From Bacillus horti (GTDB taxonomy: Bacteria; Bacillota; Bacilli; Caldalkalibacillales; JCM-10596), in contig NZ_JAUSTY010000013.1 in NCBI RefSeq assembly GCF_030813115.1, forward strand, positions 1-64,000: a stretch of 64,000 nt of DNA, given 5' to 3'. Positions 40,910 to 50,358 of the stretch are shown here, piece by piece. Every line of letters starts with the position of its first letter. Positions within the stretch are counted from its first letter, which is position 1. The notes below the pieces were generated by a model. The model had not been told where the DNA came from and did no database searches. It was given only the letters and a program-made list of their open reading frames with translations. The position numbers and the translations under genes were made by a program.

Positions 40910-40964
40910 AAAACTCTCCTAATATAAGCTTTGTAAGAGTTTAGATTCTCTAAGTATTCTTTTT

Positions 40965-41858
40965 TTAAAACCGAAAATTCCCATTTCTTTCATCAGACCA
41001 TCTATTCTCTGTGGTAGAAAAAGAAAAAGAAATTCCAGTTGCAGAAATGGTTATGCTTGACACTTCTGTACTATTCCAAGTATGGGCATAGCCTGCTTTA
41101 TAAGAAACAATTGTACCCGTTGGAGTACCATCAGAAAATTCAAACCAAATTCGTCCCTGTCCTCTATGAGAATCATATTCATATTCCCAATTTCTAACTA
41201 TTTGGTTATCTTGGAATCTCATTCCTAATCCATAGGAAGAATATTCTTTTTCCATAGTATTAGTTCTAACGAATTGTTCTCTTAAACCTGAATAAGTATA
41301 GAGAGTTTCATCAAAAATAGCTATATCACGATTAAGAATCTGAAGGGCAAATCCGTTATATCCCCCGCAGGCACCCCAACCACAGTCACTAAACCAATTT
41401 CTATTTTTCCATTCCCAGCCCCCACTTAAAACATATTGGCCAGTTGTTTGGTCATAATATAGATTGACTGTAATGTCAACATCGCTTGAAACTGAAGCTA
41501 TAGATAAGTCTTCATTAGATCCAATATCTCCAAAATGTTCAATTTCTATAAGCCCAATATTTTCTTCCATATTATTCTTTAAATCTAATATTTCAGATTT
41601 TAAAGTGCTCGCTTCTATATAAAGCATATGATTTTCTTCCATATTTAGTTTGTTTGTTGATAAAGTAGATAGAATTTCATCGTACATCATTTCTTTTTCT
41701 TCGATTAATAAAAAGTAATCGTCGACTTCTTTATAACGTTCTGATAGCATTAATTGAAGTTCTGGATCTAACAGACTTAGATCAACTTTACCAGCAGTTA
41801 GATTATATTGACTACTAATGCTATCAACTGTTGAAGCGTAAGAATTATTACTAAACAT
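40965..41858 (-). CDS. Exported hypothetical protein with apparent start-codon lesion
   Basis: The annotated frame from ATG 41858 gives 297 residues, but that ATG has no ribosome site. The same frame continues upstream and encodes KKSIYIFIGVLLISVMFSNN then SYAS, a complete signal peptide. Exactly where the initiator should be, eight bases after GGGAGG (41915-41920), the codon is AAG (41904-41906). One base change from ATG would explain this. The mature part has a coiled N-terminal half (about 30-105) and an aromatic- and Gly-rich C-terminal half (WEWKNRNWF, a CGWGACGGYNG pair of cysteines) that I do not recognise. It may be a recent pseudogene, a sequencing error, or inefficiently expressed. 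Confidence 0.6.
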   Translation of the reverse strand: MFSNNSYASTVDSISSQYNLTAGKVDLSLLDPELQLMLSERYKEVDDYFLLIEEKEMMYDEILSTLSTNKLNMEENHMLYIEASTLKSEILDLKNNMEENIGLIEIEHFGDIGSNEDLSIASVSSDVDITVNLYYDQTTGQYVLSGGWEWKNRNWFSDCGWGACGGYNGFALQILNRDIAIFDETLYTYSGLREQFVRTNTMEKEYSSYGLGMRFQDNQIVRNWEYEYDSHRGQGRIWFEFSDGTPTGTIVSYKAGYAHTWNSTEVSSITISATGISFSFSTTENRWSDERNGNFRF

Positions 41859-41906
41859 TACCGAAATTAATAATACACCTATAAAAATATAAATCGACTT
41901 CTTCTT

Positions 41907-42286
41907 ACCTAATTCCTCCCAAATTTTTATTTTCTAGTATAACTACTAGATTAATGACTACTTCTATATATAAATAACAATTCCTTCCCATATTTAATAA
42001 TTAATACAAAAGAACTAGTAGATGGATTTATTTCAATAAAAATTGGAAATTAATATATCTATAGTAATGATTCATAGATTTAATAATATATTTGCCCTGG
42101 TGTAAATCAAGGGATAATAATTTACTAAAGGAGCTTCAAAAGTAAAAGAGATTAGATAAATTCTCAGTATCAATAACTTTTATATTTTCTAGATATTGTG
42201 CAGGTATTTAATGAAGAGAAAAGTTGGAGAAAGTATACAGTGGTCAGAAGAAGGCTATATATCAACGGTATGTATTAAGATAATTC
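41907..42286. other. Gene-free AT-rich stretch before rpsF
   Basis: Apart from the Shine-Dalgarno of the minus-strand exported-protein gene (41915-41920), I see no ORF, hairpin with T-run or repeat of note here. The rpsF promoter begins at 42287. Confidence 0.5.
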
Positions 42287-42315
42287 TTGTGTAATAGGTA
42301 CGTGTTTGGTATAAT
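42287..42315 (+). promoter_or_regulatory. rpsF operon promoter
   Basis: -35 TTGTGT (42287-42292), 17-bp spacer, -10 TATAAT (42310-42315), about 95 bp upstream of the rpsF start, leaving room for a structured leader. Confidence 0.8.
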
Positions 42316-42362
42316 GACTAGATGTGAGAGCAATGTAGTATTTGTTTATGTACATTTACTCG

Positions 42363-42402
42363 CTCCTTGTTCCTACGGGAACCGCAAAGTCCAGAAGGAG
42401 GT
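42363..42402 (+). promoter_or_regulatory. S6:S18-binding leader of rpsF
   Basis: The leader folds into an inner hairpin GTTCC-TACG-GGAAC (42369-42382) with CCG at its 3' edge (42382-42384). An outer stem pairs CTCCTT (42363-42368) with AAGGAG (42395-42400), which is the Shine-Dalgarno of rpsF. This is the arrangement of the S6:S18 autoregulatory element, in which the S6-S18 complex recognises the CCG region and represses the operon. The fold was drawn by eye. Confidence 0.65.
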
Positions 42403-42410
42403 GTCATACT

Positions 42411-42698
42411 ATGCGTAAGTACGAAGTAATGTATATCGTACGCCCAGACCTTGAAGAGGAAGCAACAAAAGCAACAGTTGAACGTTACCAAACTGTGGTA
42501 ACAGATAACGGTGGCGAAGTTGAAAAATTGGATGATAAGGGCAAACGTCGTTTAGCTTATGAAATCAATGACTATCGTGAGGGTTACTATGTATTGATGA
42601 ACATCAATGCAAATCCTGCAGTAGTGGATGAGCTAGAGCGTCTATTTAACATCAACGAAGATATCATGCGTTTTATCGTTGTAAAAGAAGACGAATAG
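42411..42698 (+). CDS. rpsF: Ribosomal protein S6
   Basis: A 95-residue small-subunit protein, [18 protein letters not shown] at the N-terminus. Start ATG 42411 with AAGGAGGTG ten bases upstream; the open frame from 42342 includes the leader and is not the gene start. It forms a heterodimer with S18, encoded two genes downstream. Confidence 0.98.
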   Translation: MRKYEVMYIVRPDLEEEATKATVERYQTVVTDNGGEVEKLDDKGKRRLAYEINDYREGYYVLMNINANPAVVDELERLFNINEDIMRFIVVKEDE

Positions 42699-42732
42699 AT
42701 TTCATTAGCATGGAAATGGGAGGGAGAAGCTC

Positions 42733-43233
42733 ATGTTAAATCGAGTTGTCTTGATTGGTCGTCTTACTCGTGATCCTGAGTTGCGTTACACTCCAAATGG
42801 TGTGGCTGTAACCACGTTTACTTTGGCTGTTGATCGTCCTTATACGAATCAGCAGGGGCAAAGAGAAGCAGATTTTATTAACATTGTGACTTGGCGTGGT
42901 TTAGCAGAGACGTGTGCCAACTACCTAAAGAAGGGTCGTTTAACGGCTGCTGAGGGACGTTTGCAGATTCGTAACTACGAAAATAACGAGGGTCGCAAGG
43001 TTTATGTATCTGAGATTGTAGCAGATAATGTGCGCTTTTTGGAGTCTACACAAGGACAAGGTAATCAGGGTAATTACGGGAATGACTATCAGGGTAATGA
43101 CCAGCAGGGGAATTATCAGCAGCAAGGACAAGGTCAATACCAGAGTCAAGGACAGAAATCTAATTTTAACGATGATCCCTTTGCCAGTGACGGCAAACCC
43201 ATTGACATATCGGATGACGATTTACCGTTCTAA
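42733..43233 (+). CDS. ssb: Single-stranded DNA-binding protein
   Basis: A 166-residue SSB: OB-fold domain (1-105, [20 protein letters not shown]), a Gly/Gln/Asn-rich linker with [19 protein letters not shown], and the acidic protein-interaction tip ISDDDLPF. It protects ssDNA at the replication fork and recruits partners via the tip. In the rpsF-ssb-rpsR operon. Confidence 0.98.
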   Translation: MLNRVVLIGRLTRDPELRYTPNGVAVTTFTLAVDRPYTNQQGQREADFINIVTWRGLAETCANYLKKGRLTAAEGRLQIRNYENNEGRKVYVSEIVADNVRFLESTQGQGNQGNYGNDYQGNDQQGNYQQQGQGQYQSQGQKSNFNDDPFASDGKPIDISDDDLPF

Positions 43234-43271
43234 ATCATTTATACCTACAAGGTCGTAAAGGAGGGAATACG

Positions 43272-43505
43272 ATGGCTAGAAAACCAGGTCGTGGTGGTAA
43301 GCGCCGTAAGGTTTGTTACTTTACAGCGAACAAGATCACTAAAATTGACTATAAAGATACGGATTTACTGAAAAAGTTCATCAGTGAGCGTGGTAAAATT
43401 TTACCTCGTCGTGTAACTGGAACTGCAGCTAAATACCAACGTAAGCTTACAATTGCAATTAAACGTTCTCGCCAAATGGCATTAATGCCATACACGCAAG
43501 AATAG
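43272..43505 (+). CDS. rpsR: Ribosomal protein S18
   Basis: A 77-residue basic protein, with [19 protein letters not shown] and the C-terminal [11 protein letters not shown] typical of S18. The GGTCGTGGTGG-rich start is preceded by AAAGGAGGG. It ends the operon; a terminator follows. Confidence 0.98.
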   Translation: MARKPGRGGKRRKVCYFTANKITKIDYKDTDLLKKFISERGKILPRRVTGTAAKYQRKLTIAIKRSRQMALMPYTQE

Positions 43506-43528
43506 TTTTTCATAGAAGCGTAACATTG

Positions 43529-43561
43529 ACAGGGTGGACCTTAGGGTTCACCCTGTTTTTA
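43529..43561 (+). terminator. Terminator of the rpsF-ssb-rpsR operon
   Basis: A stem of about 12 bp (ACAGGGTG.ACC with GGGT.CACCCTGT) with a three-base loop, followed by five T. Confidence 0.85.
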
Positions 43562-43639
43562 TAAACAGAAGCTTTGCTTTATACCCGCGGTTTTTATATA
43601 ATTATCTACATGTAACATGATTGGAGTGAAGCTCTGGAA

Positions 43640-44584
43640 ATGAGAAATATTAGTGCCCTAACACATGGAGCGATAATGACAGGTGTTTTTATCGTCCTGT
43701 TATTCATTATGCTTTTTGTGCCATTGATTAATTTGATTGTTCTATTGTTTATGCCCCTTCCATTTATGATACATATGATGCGCTATGGCTGGAAGTCTAC
43801 TCTTATCGTTGGTGTCGTTGCTTCTATCGTCACACTTATTTTACTTGCCCCGGCTGTTATTATAACGATTATGGCTCTAACTGTCGGTGGAGTGATGGGT
43901 TACTTTTATGCTCATAAGAAGGGGAGATTTTCTCCGATTATCGGTGGGGCCCTCACGTATTTAGCAAATTATTTGCTTATCCTGCTTTTAAGCTTGGTTC
44001 TATTTGATATTAATATGGTGCAGGTTTTGCAGCAGTACGTAACGGATATGGTGAATACAACGGAGGAGGCCAGCCATTTTTTACAGCTTCCTTTAAATGA
44101 AACACAGCTTGAGGCGTACAGAGAAAGTATTGGAATGGTAGCAGATATGTTTCCTGCTATTATGATTTTATCCTCCTTGCTTTTAGCTAGTTTAAATCAT
44201 TTGATAAGTCGTCCTATCTTGAAGCGCTTAGGGCATGCTATTGAAGGGCTCCCTCCATTTAGAGAGTGGTCGTTCCCGAAATCTCTACTATTTTATTATT
44301 TGCTTTCCTTGCTTGTGTTTATTTTCAATATGGCTCAGCAGGGCAGTGCGATCTATATGATTGTTGTGAATATCCATCCCATTTTAGAGATTTTATTATA
44401 TATCCAGGGCTTAGCCGTTATCGCTTATTATTCTCATCATAAAAAATGGGGGAAGACACTGCCAATTATTGCAGTTGTTTTGACCGTCTTTTTAGCAAGC
44501 TTTGCTACGCTGGTCATTCGTATGATTGGAATATTTGAATTGGGATTAGGAATTAGAAAAAGGCTTCAATCAAAGGAAAAGTAA
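43640..44584 (+). CDS. yybS: YybS (DUF2232) membrane protein
   Basis: A 314-residue integral membrane protein with about eight hydrophobic helices, DUF2232 family. It carries MRNISALTHGAIMTGVFIVL at the N-terminus and lies directly upstream of gdpP, the invariant Bacillales order. Function unknown; the fold resembles S-component-like membrane proteins. Shine-Dalgarno GGAGTGA precedes the ATG. Confidence 0.9.
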   Translation: MRNISALTHGAIMTGVFIVLLFIMLFVPLINLIVLLFMPLPFMIHMMRYGWKSTLIVGVVASIVTLILLAPAVIITIMALTVGGVMGYFYAHKKGRFSPIIGGALTYLANYLLILLLSLVLFDINMVQVLQQYVTDMVNTTEEASHFLQLPLNETQLEAYRESIGMVADMFPAIMILSSLLLASLNHLISRPILKRLGHAIEGLPPFREWSFPKSLLFYYLLSLLVFIFNMAQQGSAIYMIVVNIHPILEILLYIQGLAVIAYYSHHKKWGKTLPIIAVVLTVFLASFATLVIRMIGIFELGLGIRKRLQSKEK

Positions 44585-44624
44585 GCATGAAAGAAAAACC
44601 AATACGAATTAGGGAGCTGAGAAT

Positions 44625-46604
44625 ATGCCAGGTTTCCTAGCGAATCAAACGCGGCGAAGATTATTCTTCGCTTTGACGCTGATCGCTGTTCTTCTTGCGT
44701 TGGCCGTGTCATGGTATGTGGAATGGATCATCGGTCTATCTGCCTTCCTGTTGCTAGCAGGTGTGGTTTTTCAATGGCTTCGGTCGGAGAAGAAGGCGGA
44801 GCTTGCTTTAGAGGAATATATAGCGACGCTGACGTATCGAGTAAAGAAGGTCGGAGAGGATATTGTTAGTGACTTACCGATGGGAATTATCCTATACGAT
44901 GAGGAACGAAAGCTTGTCTGGAGCAACAAGTATATCACGGAGCTGTTGGCTGAAGAGGAATCGATTATTGGGCGACATTTAGTGGAAATGATTCCTAAGC
45001 TAGAGGCTGTGCTAGATCAAGCGGAGCTAAGAGGCACTTTTCGCTTTGAGGATGTCACGTTTGCGTTTATCCATGAACCAGAGGAGCGCAAAATTCATTT
45101 GTTTGATCAAACGGAATTTCAGCAGCTTCAGGTAAAGTATAAGCAGGAGCAGGTTGTGTTCATTCAGGTTCATGTCGATAATATTGATGAAGTAAGCCAG
45201 AGCTTGGATGAGCAGAGAAGGGCTCTCCTATTGAGTGAAGTGACGAAGATGATCGATCAGTGGGCGAAGGATGTAGGGATTTATTTACGGAGAACGTCTT
45301 CGGATAAGTTTTTTGGTGTGTTGACGGAGCAAACGCTAAAAAGGCTTGAGGAAGGTCGATTTGATATTCTAGATACGGTCAGAGAGAAAACTAGTAATAA
45401 TCGGGTTCCTATTACTCTTAGTATCGGAGTAGGCTCTGGAGCAGATGATTTCGTCCAAAATGGTCAGCTAGCTCAATCCAGCCTAGATATCGCCTTGGGA
45501 CGTGGTGGTGATCAGGCCGCGGTCAAGCGAGGCACTGGAAAGGTTACTTTTTACGGTGGAAAATCCAATGCAGTGGAAAAACGGACACGAGTAAGGGCAA
45601 GGGTCATCTCGCACGCGCTTAAGGATTTGATAAAGGAAAGTGATTATGTCTTTGTGATGGGGCATAAAGGACCAGACATGGACTCAGTTGGATCAGCGCT
45701 CGGTGTGCTTAAGGCAGTAGAGGTGAATGAGAAGCAAGGGTTTATCGTTTTGGATTTATCACAGCCTGCACCGGGCATCACGAGGCTGTTAGAGGAAATC
45801 AAGCAGGATGAAGATATTGCCAAGCATTTTATTTCGCCGGCGAAAGCGTTAGAATTAAAGACAGAGGAAAGCTTGCTTGTGATGGTGGATATGCATAAGC
45901 CATCTCTTGCGCTTGAGAGCAAGCTGATCGATCAGATCCCAAGAAGAGTGGTAATCGATCATCACCGCAGAGGAGAAGAATTTATTCCTGATCCGTTGCT
46001 GGTCTATATCGAGCCTTATGCGTCGTCTACGAGTGAGCTTGTTACAGAGCTTTTGGAATATCAGAGCAGTCGAATTCAGATGCATCCTCTTGAAGCGACA
46101 GCTATGCTAGCCGGAATTGTGGTAGATACGAATCACTTTGCTTTCCGTACTGGCTCGAGAACGTTTGAAGCAGCGTCTTATTTAAGACATCATGGAGCAG
46201 ACACGGGTCTGATTCAAAAGCTGTTAAAGGAGGATAAGGAGCAGTTTGTCCTTCGAGCGAAAATGGTGGAGGATGCGGAGCTCTACCGAGGGAACATTGC
46301 CATATCTGTTGCTGAAATGAGTGAGAAATATGGGCAGGTGCTCATTGCTCAGGCGGCAGATACACTGTTGAAAATGAACCGAGTAGTCGCTTCGTTTGTG
46401 CTGAGTCAGAGGGCTGATGGTGTGGTTACGATCAGTGCGCGTTCCTTAGGTGATTTAAATGTGCAGGTCATCATGGAAAAAATGGGGGGCGGCGGTCATT
46501 TGACGAATGCGGCCACTCAGCTTGAGGATACGAATGTTGAAGAAGCTCTTGAGCAAGTGAAGTCAGTGATTGATGAACATATAGAAGGGAGAGAGGAAGG
46601 ATGA
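44625..46604 (+). CDS. gdpP: Cyclic-di-AMP phosphodiesterase GdpP
   Basis: A 659-residue membrane phosphodiesterase that hydrolyses c-di-AMP. Two transmembrane helices (about 12-50), a PAS domain (about 80-150), a degenerate GGDEF domain (about 170-310) and a DHH/DHHA1 catalytic unit are present. Catalytic motifs: [11 protein letters not shown] (H347, D351, D353), D422, D445-H446-H447, and [10 protein letters not shown] near residue 620. It is followed by rplI with a 4-bp overlap. Confidence 0.97.
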   Translation: MPGFLANQTRRRLFFALTLIAVLLALAVSWYVEWIIGLSAFLLLAGVVFQWLRSEKKAELALEEYIATLTYRVKKVGEDIVSDLPMGIILYDEERKLVWSNKYITELLAEEESIIGRHLVEMIPKLEAVLDQAELRGTFRFEDVTFAFIHEPEERKIHLFDQTEFQQLQVKYKQEQVVFIQVHVDNIDEVSQSLDEQRRALLLSEVTKMIDQWAKDVGIYLRRTSSDKFFGVLTEQTLKRLEEGRFDILDTVREKTSNNRVPITLSIGVGSGADDFVQNGQLAQSSLDIALGRGGDQAAVKRGTGKVTFYGGKSNAVEKRTRVRARVISHALKDLIKESDYVFVMGHKGPDMDSVGSALGVLKAVEVNEKQGFIVLDLSQPAPGITRLLEEIKQDEDIAKHFISPAKALELKTEESLLVMVDMHKPSLALESKLIDQIPRRVVIDHHRRGEEFIPDPLLVYIEPYASSTSELVTELLEYQSSRIQMHPLEATAMLAGIVVDTNHFAFRTGSRTFEAASYLRHHGADTGLIQKLLKEDKEQFVLRAKMVEDAELYRGNIAISVAEMSEKYGQVLIAQAADTLLKMNRVVASFVLSQRADGVVTISARSLGDLNVQVIMEKMGGGGHLTNAATQLEDTNVEEALEQVKSVIDEHIEGREEG

Positions 46605-47047
46605 AGGTTATTTTACAGCAGGATGTAAAAGGAATTGGGAAAAAGGGTGAAATCAAGGATGTATCAGAGGGGCATGCACGTAACTATCTGTTTCCTCGAA
46701 AGCTAGCGATTGAAGCAAACCAAGGAAATATGAAGACTCATTCCGCACAGGAGAAAAGTAAGGAAAAGAAGGCTCAGCAAGAAGTCGATGCAGCGAAGGC
46801 TCTAGCAGCGAAGCTAGAACAGGAGAAGATTTCGATCAAGGCGAAGGCTGGAGAAGGTGGACGATTGTTCGGTGCGGTAACGAGCAAGCAAATTGCTGAG
46901 GCTTTGACGAAGAAGAAGTATAAGGTGGATAAAAGGAAGATTCAGCTTGATGAGCCGATCCGCTCGTTAGGTGTCACTCAGGTTCCTTTGAAGCTGCATG
47001 CGGAAGTTACGGCAACGCTTCATGTTCATGTGGTTGAAGAGAAATGA
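46601..47047 (+). CDS. rplI: Ribosomal protein L9
   Basis: A 148-residue L9 with the N-terminal signature [20 protein letters not shown], a central helix rich in Lys/Ala and the C-terminal globular domain. Start ATG overlaps the gdpP stop and its own stop overlaps the dnaC start (both ATGA), so the three genes are coupled. Confidence 0.98.
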   Translation: MKVILQQDVKGIGKKGEIKDVSEGHARNYLFPRKLAIEANQGNMKTHSAQEKSKEKKAQQEVDAAKALAAKLEQEKISIKAKAGEGGRLFGAVTSKQIAEALTKKKYKVDKRKIQLDEPIRSLGVTQVPLKLHAEVTATLHVHVVEEK

Positions 47048-48399
47048 GTGACTTATTCCTAGATCGGACTCCCCCTCATAATATAGAGGCTGAACAGGCT
47101 GTGATTGGAGCAGTATTTTTAGAGCCTGATGCTTTAATCAGCGCCGTAGAGTTCATTCAAGCTGAGGATTTTTATCGGACGACACATCAGCGTATCTTTG
47201 AAATCATGCAGGAGCTAGCTGAAGCTGGTCAGCCTGTAGATTTGATTACAGTCACGTCAGAGCTGCAGGATCGCAAGTGGCTTGAGGACGTGGGGGGAGT
47301 AAGCTACTTAAGTGATGTAGCGAATTCCGTTCCAACGGCAGCTAACGTGGCGTATTATGCGAAAATGGTGCAGGAAAAAGCTCTGCTTCGCCGTCTGATC
47401 AAAGTGGCTACTCAGATCGTCAGCAGCGGGTATTCCACTCAGGATGAAGTGGAAGAGGTCCTGTCTCAGGCTGAAAGAAGTATCATGGATTTGTCGGGAA
47501 GCCGGACAAATGATGGCTTTGTAGCGATTAAAGATGTATTGCTAGAGACGTATGAGCGAATTGAAACACTGCACAACTCATCTAGTGACTTGACGGGAAT
47601 GGCTACGGGATATCGCGATTTGGATAAGATGACATCTGGGTTCCAGCGCTCCGATTTGTTTATCCTAGCCGCAAGACCGTCTGTAGGAAAAACGGCGTTT
47701 GCTTTAAATGTTGCTCAGAATGTGGCGGCTCGGGCGAATGAAACAGTAGCTATATTCTCCCTTGAGATGTCAGCGTCTCAGCTGGTACAGCGTATGCTTT
47801 GTGCGGAAGGAAACATCGACGCAAACCGGATGAGAACGGGGACGTTTAAGGAAGAGGATTGGGAGAAGCTAACGATGGCGATTGCTACGCTTTCCAAGGC
47901 CAGCATCTATATTGATGATACTCCCGGTATTACGGTTGGACAGATTCGTTCGAAGTGTCGTCGCTTGAAGGCTGAGCATGGCTTGGGGATGATCCTGATC
48001 GACTACCTACAGCTTATTCATGGCTCGGGGAAGGAAAACAGGCAGCAGGAAATTTCCATGATCTCTCGAACGTTAAAGACGATCGCCAGGGAGCTGGATT
48101 GTACAGTGATTGCTCTATCTCAGCTCAGCCGTGCGGTGGAGCAAAGGCAGGATAAACGTCCAATGCTTTCTGATTTGAGGGAATCGGGATCAATCGAGCA
48201 GGATGCGGATATTGTGGCCTTTTTATACCGTGATGATTACTATGATCAGGAAAGTGAGAACAAGAACGTAATTGAGATCATAATCGCTAAGCAGCGTAAT
48301 GGTCCGGTTGGTAAGGTCGAGCTGGCGTTTTTGAAGGAATATAATAAGTTTGTGAATCTGAGTCGTCAGGATGAGCCGCAGGCACCTCCTGGGGCATAG
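47044..48399 (+). CDS. dnaC: Replicative DNA helicase (DnaB family, dnaC in Bacillus)
   Basis: A 451-residue hexameric RecA-fold helicase. The N-terminal DnaB domain (1-110, [16 protein letters not shown]) precedes Walker A RPSVGKTA at 211-218, [12 protein letters not shown] and the Walker B/DIDYLQLI region ([12 protein letters not shown]). The arginine finger region [16 protein letters not shown] is present. Length is normal and no intein is present. Confidence 0.98.
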   Translation: MSDLFLDRTPPHNIEAEQAVIGAVFLEPDALISAVEFIQAEDFYRTTHQRIFEIMQELAEAGQPVDLITVTSELQDRKWLEDVGGVSYLSDVANSVPTAANVAYYAKMVQEKALLRRLIKVATQIVSSGYSTQDEVEEVLSQAERSIMDLSGSRTNDGFVAIKDVLLETYERIETLHNSSSDLTGMATGYRDLDKMTSGFQRSDLFILAARPSVGKTAFALNVAQNVAARANETVAIFSLEMSASQLVQRMLCAEGNIDANRMRTGTFKEEDWEKLTMAIATLSKASIYIDDTPGITVGQIRSKCRRLKAEHGLGMILIDYLQLIHGSGKENRQQEISMISRTLKTIARELDCTVIALSQLSRAVEQRQDKRPMLSDLRESGSIEQDADIVAFLYRDDYYDQESENKNVIEIIIAKQRNGPVGKVELAFLKEYNKFVNLSRQDEPQAPPGA

Positions 48400-48594
48400 T
48401 GTTATATGTGAAATCGTAAGCTTACGGTAGTAATAGAGAAGTAAAAAAGAAGTAGAAGAAGAAGAAAAGATGTAAGGGGAAGGGACTTGGGAAGGAAGAT
48501 ATATCCGGGTCTCTTTTTCTAAATTTAGAATGGCAAAGTAGTACTGAATGAGTTGAGCATGAAGAGGTATGGGCAGTAGGAAGGAGTTAAAGGG

Positions 48595-49191
48595 GTGAGT
48601 TCTAATATGGAGATTATTGTAGCAACGAATAACGCTGGGAAGATAAAAGAAATAAAGAAAATTCTAGAGCCAATCGGTATTAAGGCGCTTAGTTTGGATG
48701 ATATTAATCTGGATATTGATGTCGTTGAGGATCGAGATACCTTGGAGGGCAATGCAGAAAAAAAAGCGACTGAGATTATGGAGATCGTAGGTAAGCCTGT
48801 ATTAGCGGATGACAGTGGTCTGTTTGTAGACGCACTAGATGGGAGACCGGGTGTCTATTCAAAGCGTTATGCTGGTGGAGATTCACATCAAGGGAATCTT
48901 AAGCTTTTAGCTGAGCTGGAGGGTGTTCCTGAAGAAAAGAGAACAGCACATTTCAAATCGGTGATATGCCTAGCCTTTCCAGGGGAGTCAGTGCTTTTGG
49001 CGGAAGGAAAGCTAGAAGGATTAATCCAGCATGAGGAAAAGGGAAGTAACGGCTTTGGCTATGACCCTATCTTTTATCTGCCTCAAAGGGGTATCACGTT
49101 AGCAGAGGCTTCAAATGAAACGAAAAATCAAATTAGCCATAGAGCTCTGGCTTTAGAAAAACTGAAGGAAACCTTGCTTGATCGGTTATGA
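48595..49191 (+). CDS. RdgB/HAM1-type dITP/XTP pyrophosphatase
   Basis: A 198-residue HAM1-family enzyme that removes non-canonical purine triphosphates such as dITP and XTP. Motifs: VATNNAGKIKEIKKIL at the N-terminus, LADDSGLFVDALDGRPGVYS with catalytic Asp, GFGYDPIFYLP and the C-terminal ISHRALALEKL. Start GTG 48595 follows AAGGAG; ATG 48607 is an alternative. The usual Bacillus rdgB sits elsewhere (rph region), so this may be an extra copy. A degraded second copy of its central segment lies at 49821-49898. Confidence 0.9.
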   Translation: MSSNMEIIVATNNAGKIKEIKKILEPIGIKALSLDDINLDIDVVEDRDTLEGNAEKKATEIMEIVGKPVLADDSGLFVDALDGRPGVYSKRYAGGDSHQGNLKLLAELEGVPEEKRTAHFKSVICLAFPGESVLLAEGKLEGLIQHEEKGSNGFGYDPIFYLPQRGITLAEASNETKNQISHRALALEKLKETLLDRL

Positions 49192-49282
49192 TAGGGAAGA
49201 TCTAATTTGTAAAAGTGTGTAAGGGTAAGGGTTAATAAATAAAGTGGGCTAAGCGTATTAAATACATCAGAGGGGAAAAGTT

Positions 49283-49732
49283 ATGATAATTAGGGGTTAC
49301 AAAGATGTGGATAAGAACCAGATACTTCAGCTGGCAGCAAGATTTAGTGATTTAGAATTTATGAGCTATAGAGATCAAGAAAAAATGAATAAAAAACAAA
49401 TGGATTTGGCAAAGGAAGCTGTTGAAAGGAATTGTTCAAATATCTTCGTAGCTGAAGAGGATGGAGAATTTATAGGGTATATTGAGCTGACTGAGCAGAC
49501 CGATTATTTTACGGGAGAAAAGCAGGGCTATGTATCTGCGATTGCTGTTCTGCCCCAAGGGGAAGGCAAGGGGATTGGTAAAAAATTAATGCAAAAAGCA
49601 GAGGAATGGACTGCAGAAAAAGGGATACAGGTTTTAGTATTAGATGTCTTTCAAAAAAATGAAAGAGCTATAAAGTTATATGAGAAACTAGGATATCAAC
49701 AAGAAATTGTTAAGATGACTAAGGTTTTATAA
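49283..49732 (+). CDS. GNAT family N-acetyltransferase
   Basis: A 149-residue acetyltransferase of the GNAT superfamily: VSAIAVLPQGEGKGIGKKLM holds the acetyl-CoA pyrophosphate loop (Q/RxxGxG/A pattern), and the C-terminal LDVFQKNERAIKLYEKLGY is the usual last motif. Substrate unknown. It lies between the intact rdgB-like gene and its relic. Shine-Dalgarno AGGGGAAA. A terminator with the stem AGCCCTC/GAGGGCT follows. Confidence 0.88.
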   Translation: MIIRGYKDVDKNQILQLAARFSDLEFMSYRDQEKMNKKQMDLAKEAVERNCSNIFVAEEDGEFIGYIELTEQTDYFTGEKQGYVSAIAVLPQGEGKGIGKKLMQKAEEWTAEKGIQVLVLDVFQKNERAIKLYEKLGYQQEIVKMTKVL

Positions 49733-49753
49733 AGGTAAAGTCTCGTTTATCAG

Positions 49754-49781
49754 AGCCCTCACTACTATGAGAGGGCTTTTA
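49754..49781 (+). terminator. Terminator after the GNAT gene
   Basis: Stem AGCCCTC/GAGGGCT (49754-49760 with 49771-49777), a 10-base loop, followed by TTTT. Confidence 0.7.
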
Positions 49782-49820
49782 TTTGTTAGATTGAAATAAC
49801 AGTATAGATTAATCTAATAA

Positions 49821-49898
49821 GAGGAAATGAGGAGCAATGGCTTTGCCTATGATCCTATCTTTTTTATCCCTAAAATGGGCATCACATTAGTTGCTACT
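49821..49898 (+). pseudogene. Relic of an rdgB/HAM1 gene
   Basis: In frame from 49833 this encodes SNGFAYDPIFFIPKMGITLV, clearly the segment SNGFGYDPIFYLPQRGITLA of the intact gene 800 bp upstream (about 49030-49108). The flanks GAGGAAA also align. The relic has no start or stop context, the catalytic-region Gly is changed to Ala, and homology ends abruptly on both sides. Confidence 0.8.
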
Positions 49899-49923
49899 GT
49901 TTATTTTGCCTGTCTCTCAGCTG

Positions 49924-50104
49924 TAACGGACAAAATTGACCCTTAGAGCGTCATTTTACCTGAATTAATCTGTAACGGACATTTTCGACCCTTAGAATGG
50001 GAATCCCTCAGTTTTGGCCTCATTTTCACGGCTAAGGTGCAGATTTGTCCGTTAGAATTTTCAACGGTCCAAAAAAGACTTCTAAGATGCAATTTTGTCC
50101 GTTA
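49924..50104. repeat. Four-copy inverted/direct repeat element
   Basis: A unit of about 24 bp, TAACGGACAAAATTG followed by three variable bases and CTTAGA, occurs twice forwards (49924-49947, 49973-49996) and twice inverted (50032-50054, 50082-50104). The result is an intergenic element able to fold into long hairpins. No ORF of significance is present. It could be a dispersed non-autonomous repeat. Confidence 0.7.
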
Positions 50105-50156
50105 GAGAAAACCATACAGCACGTTTTACATCGAAAACAAAAAAGTTAACACTAGT

Positions 50157-50208
50157 CACTTACTGAAGTCACTTACTGAAGTCATTCACTGATGCCGTTT
50201 ACTGAAGC
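50157..50208. repeat. Tandem repeat, 13-bp unit, four copies
   Basis: Unit CACTTACTGAAGT repeated at 50157, 50170 (identical), 50183 (CATTCACTGATGC) and 50196 (CGTTTACTGAAGC). It lies directly beside the inverted-repeat element. No known function. Confidence 0.75.
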
Positions 50209-50358
50209 CCCCTTATGATGTGTTCGTGTTCATACTCAGGCAAAAGGCCGTAGCAGAAAGTGAATGACAGGTCCATTACTGTACTGAATAGCTGTCCTAC
50301 CTTCATCATATAAGGGGCCTATTACCAATTTGACCCTGCGAAAGTTGAGTTGATACTA

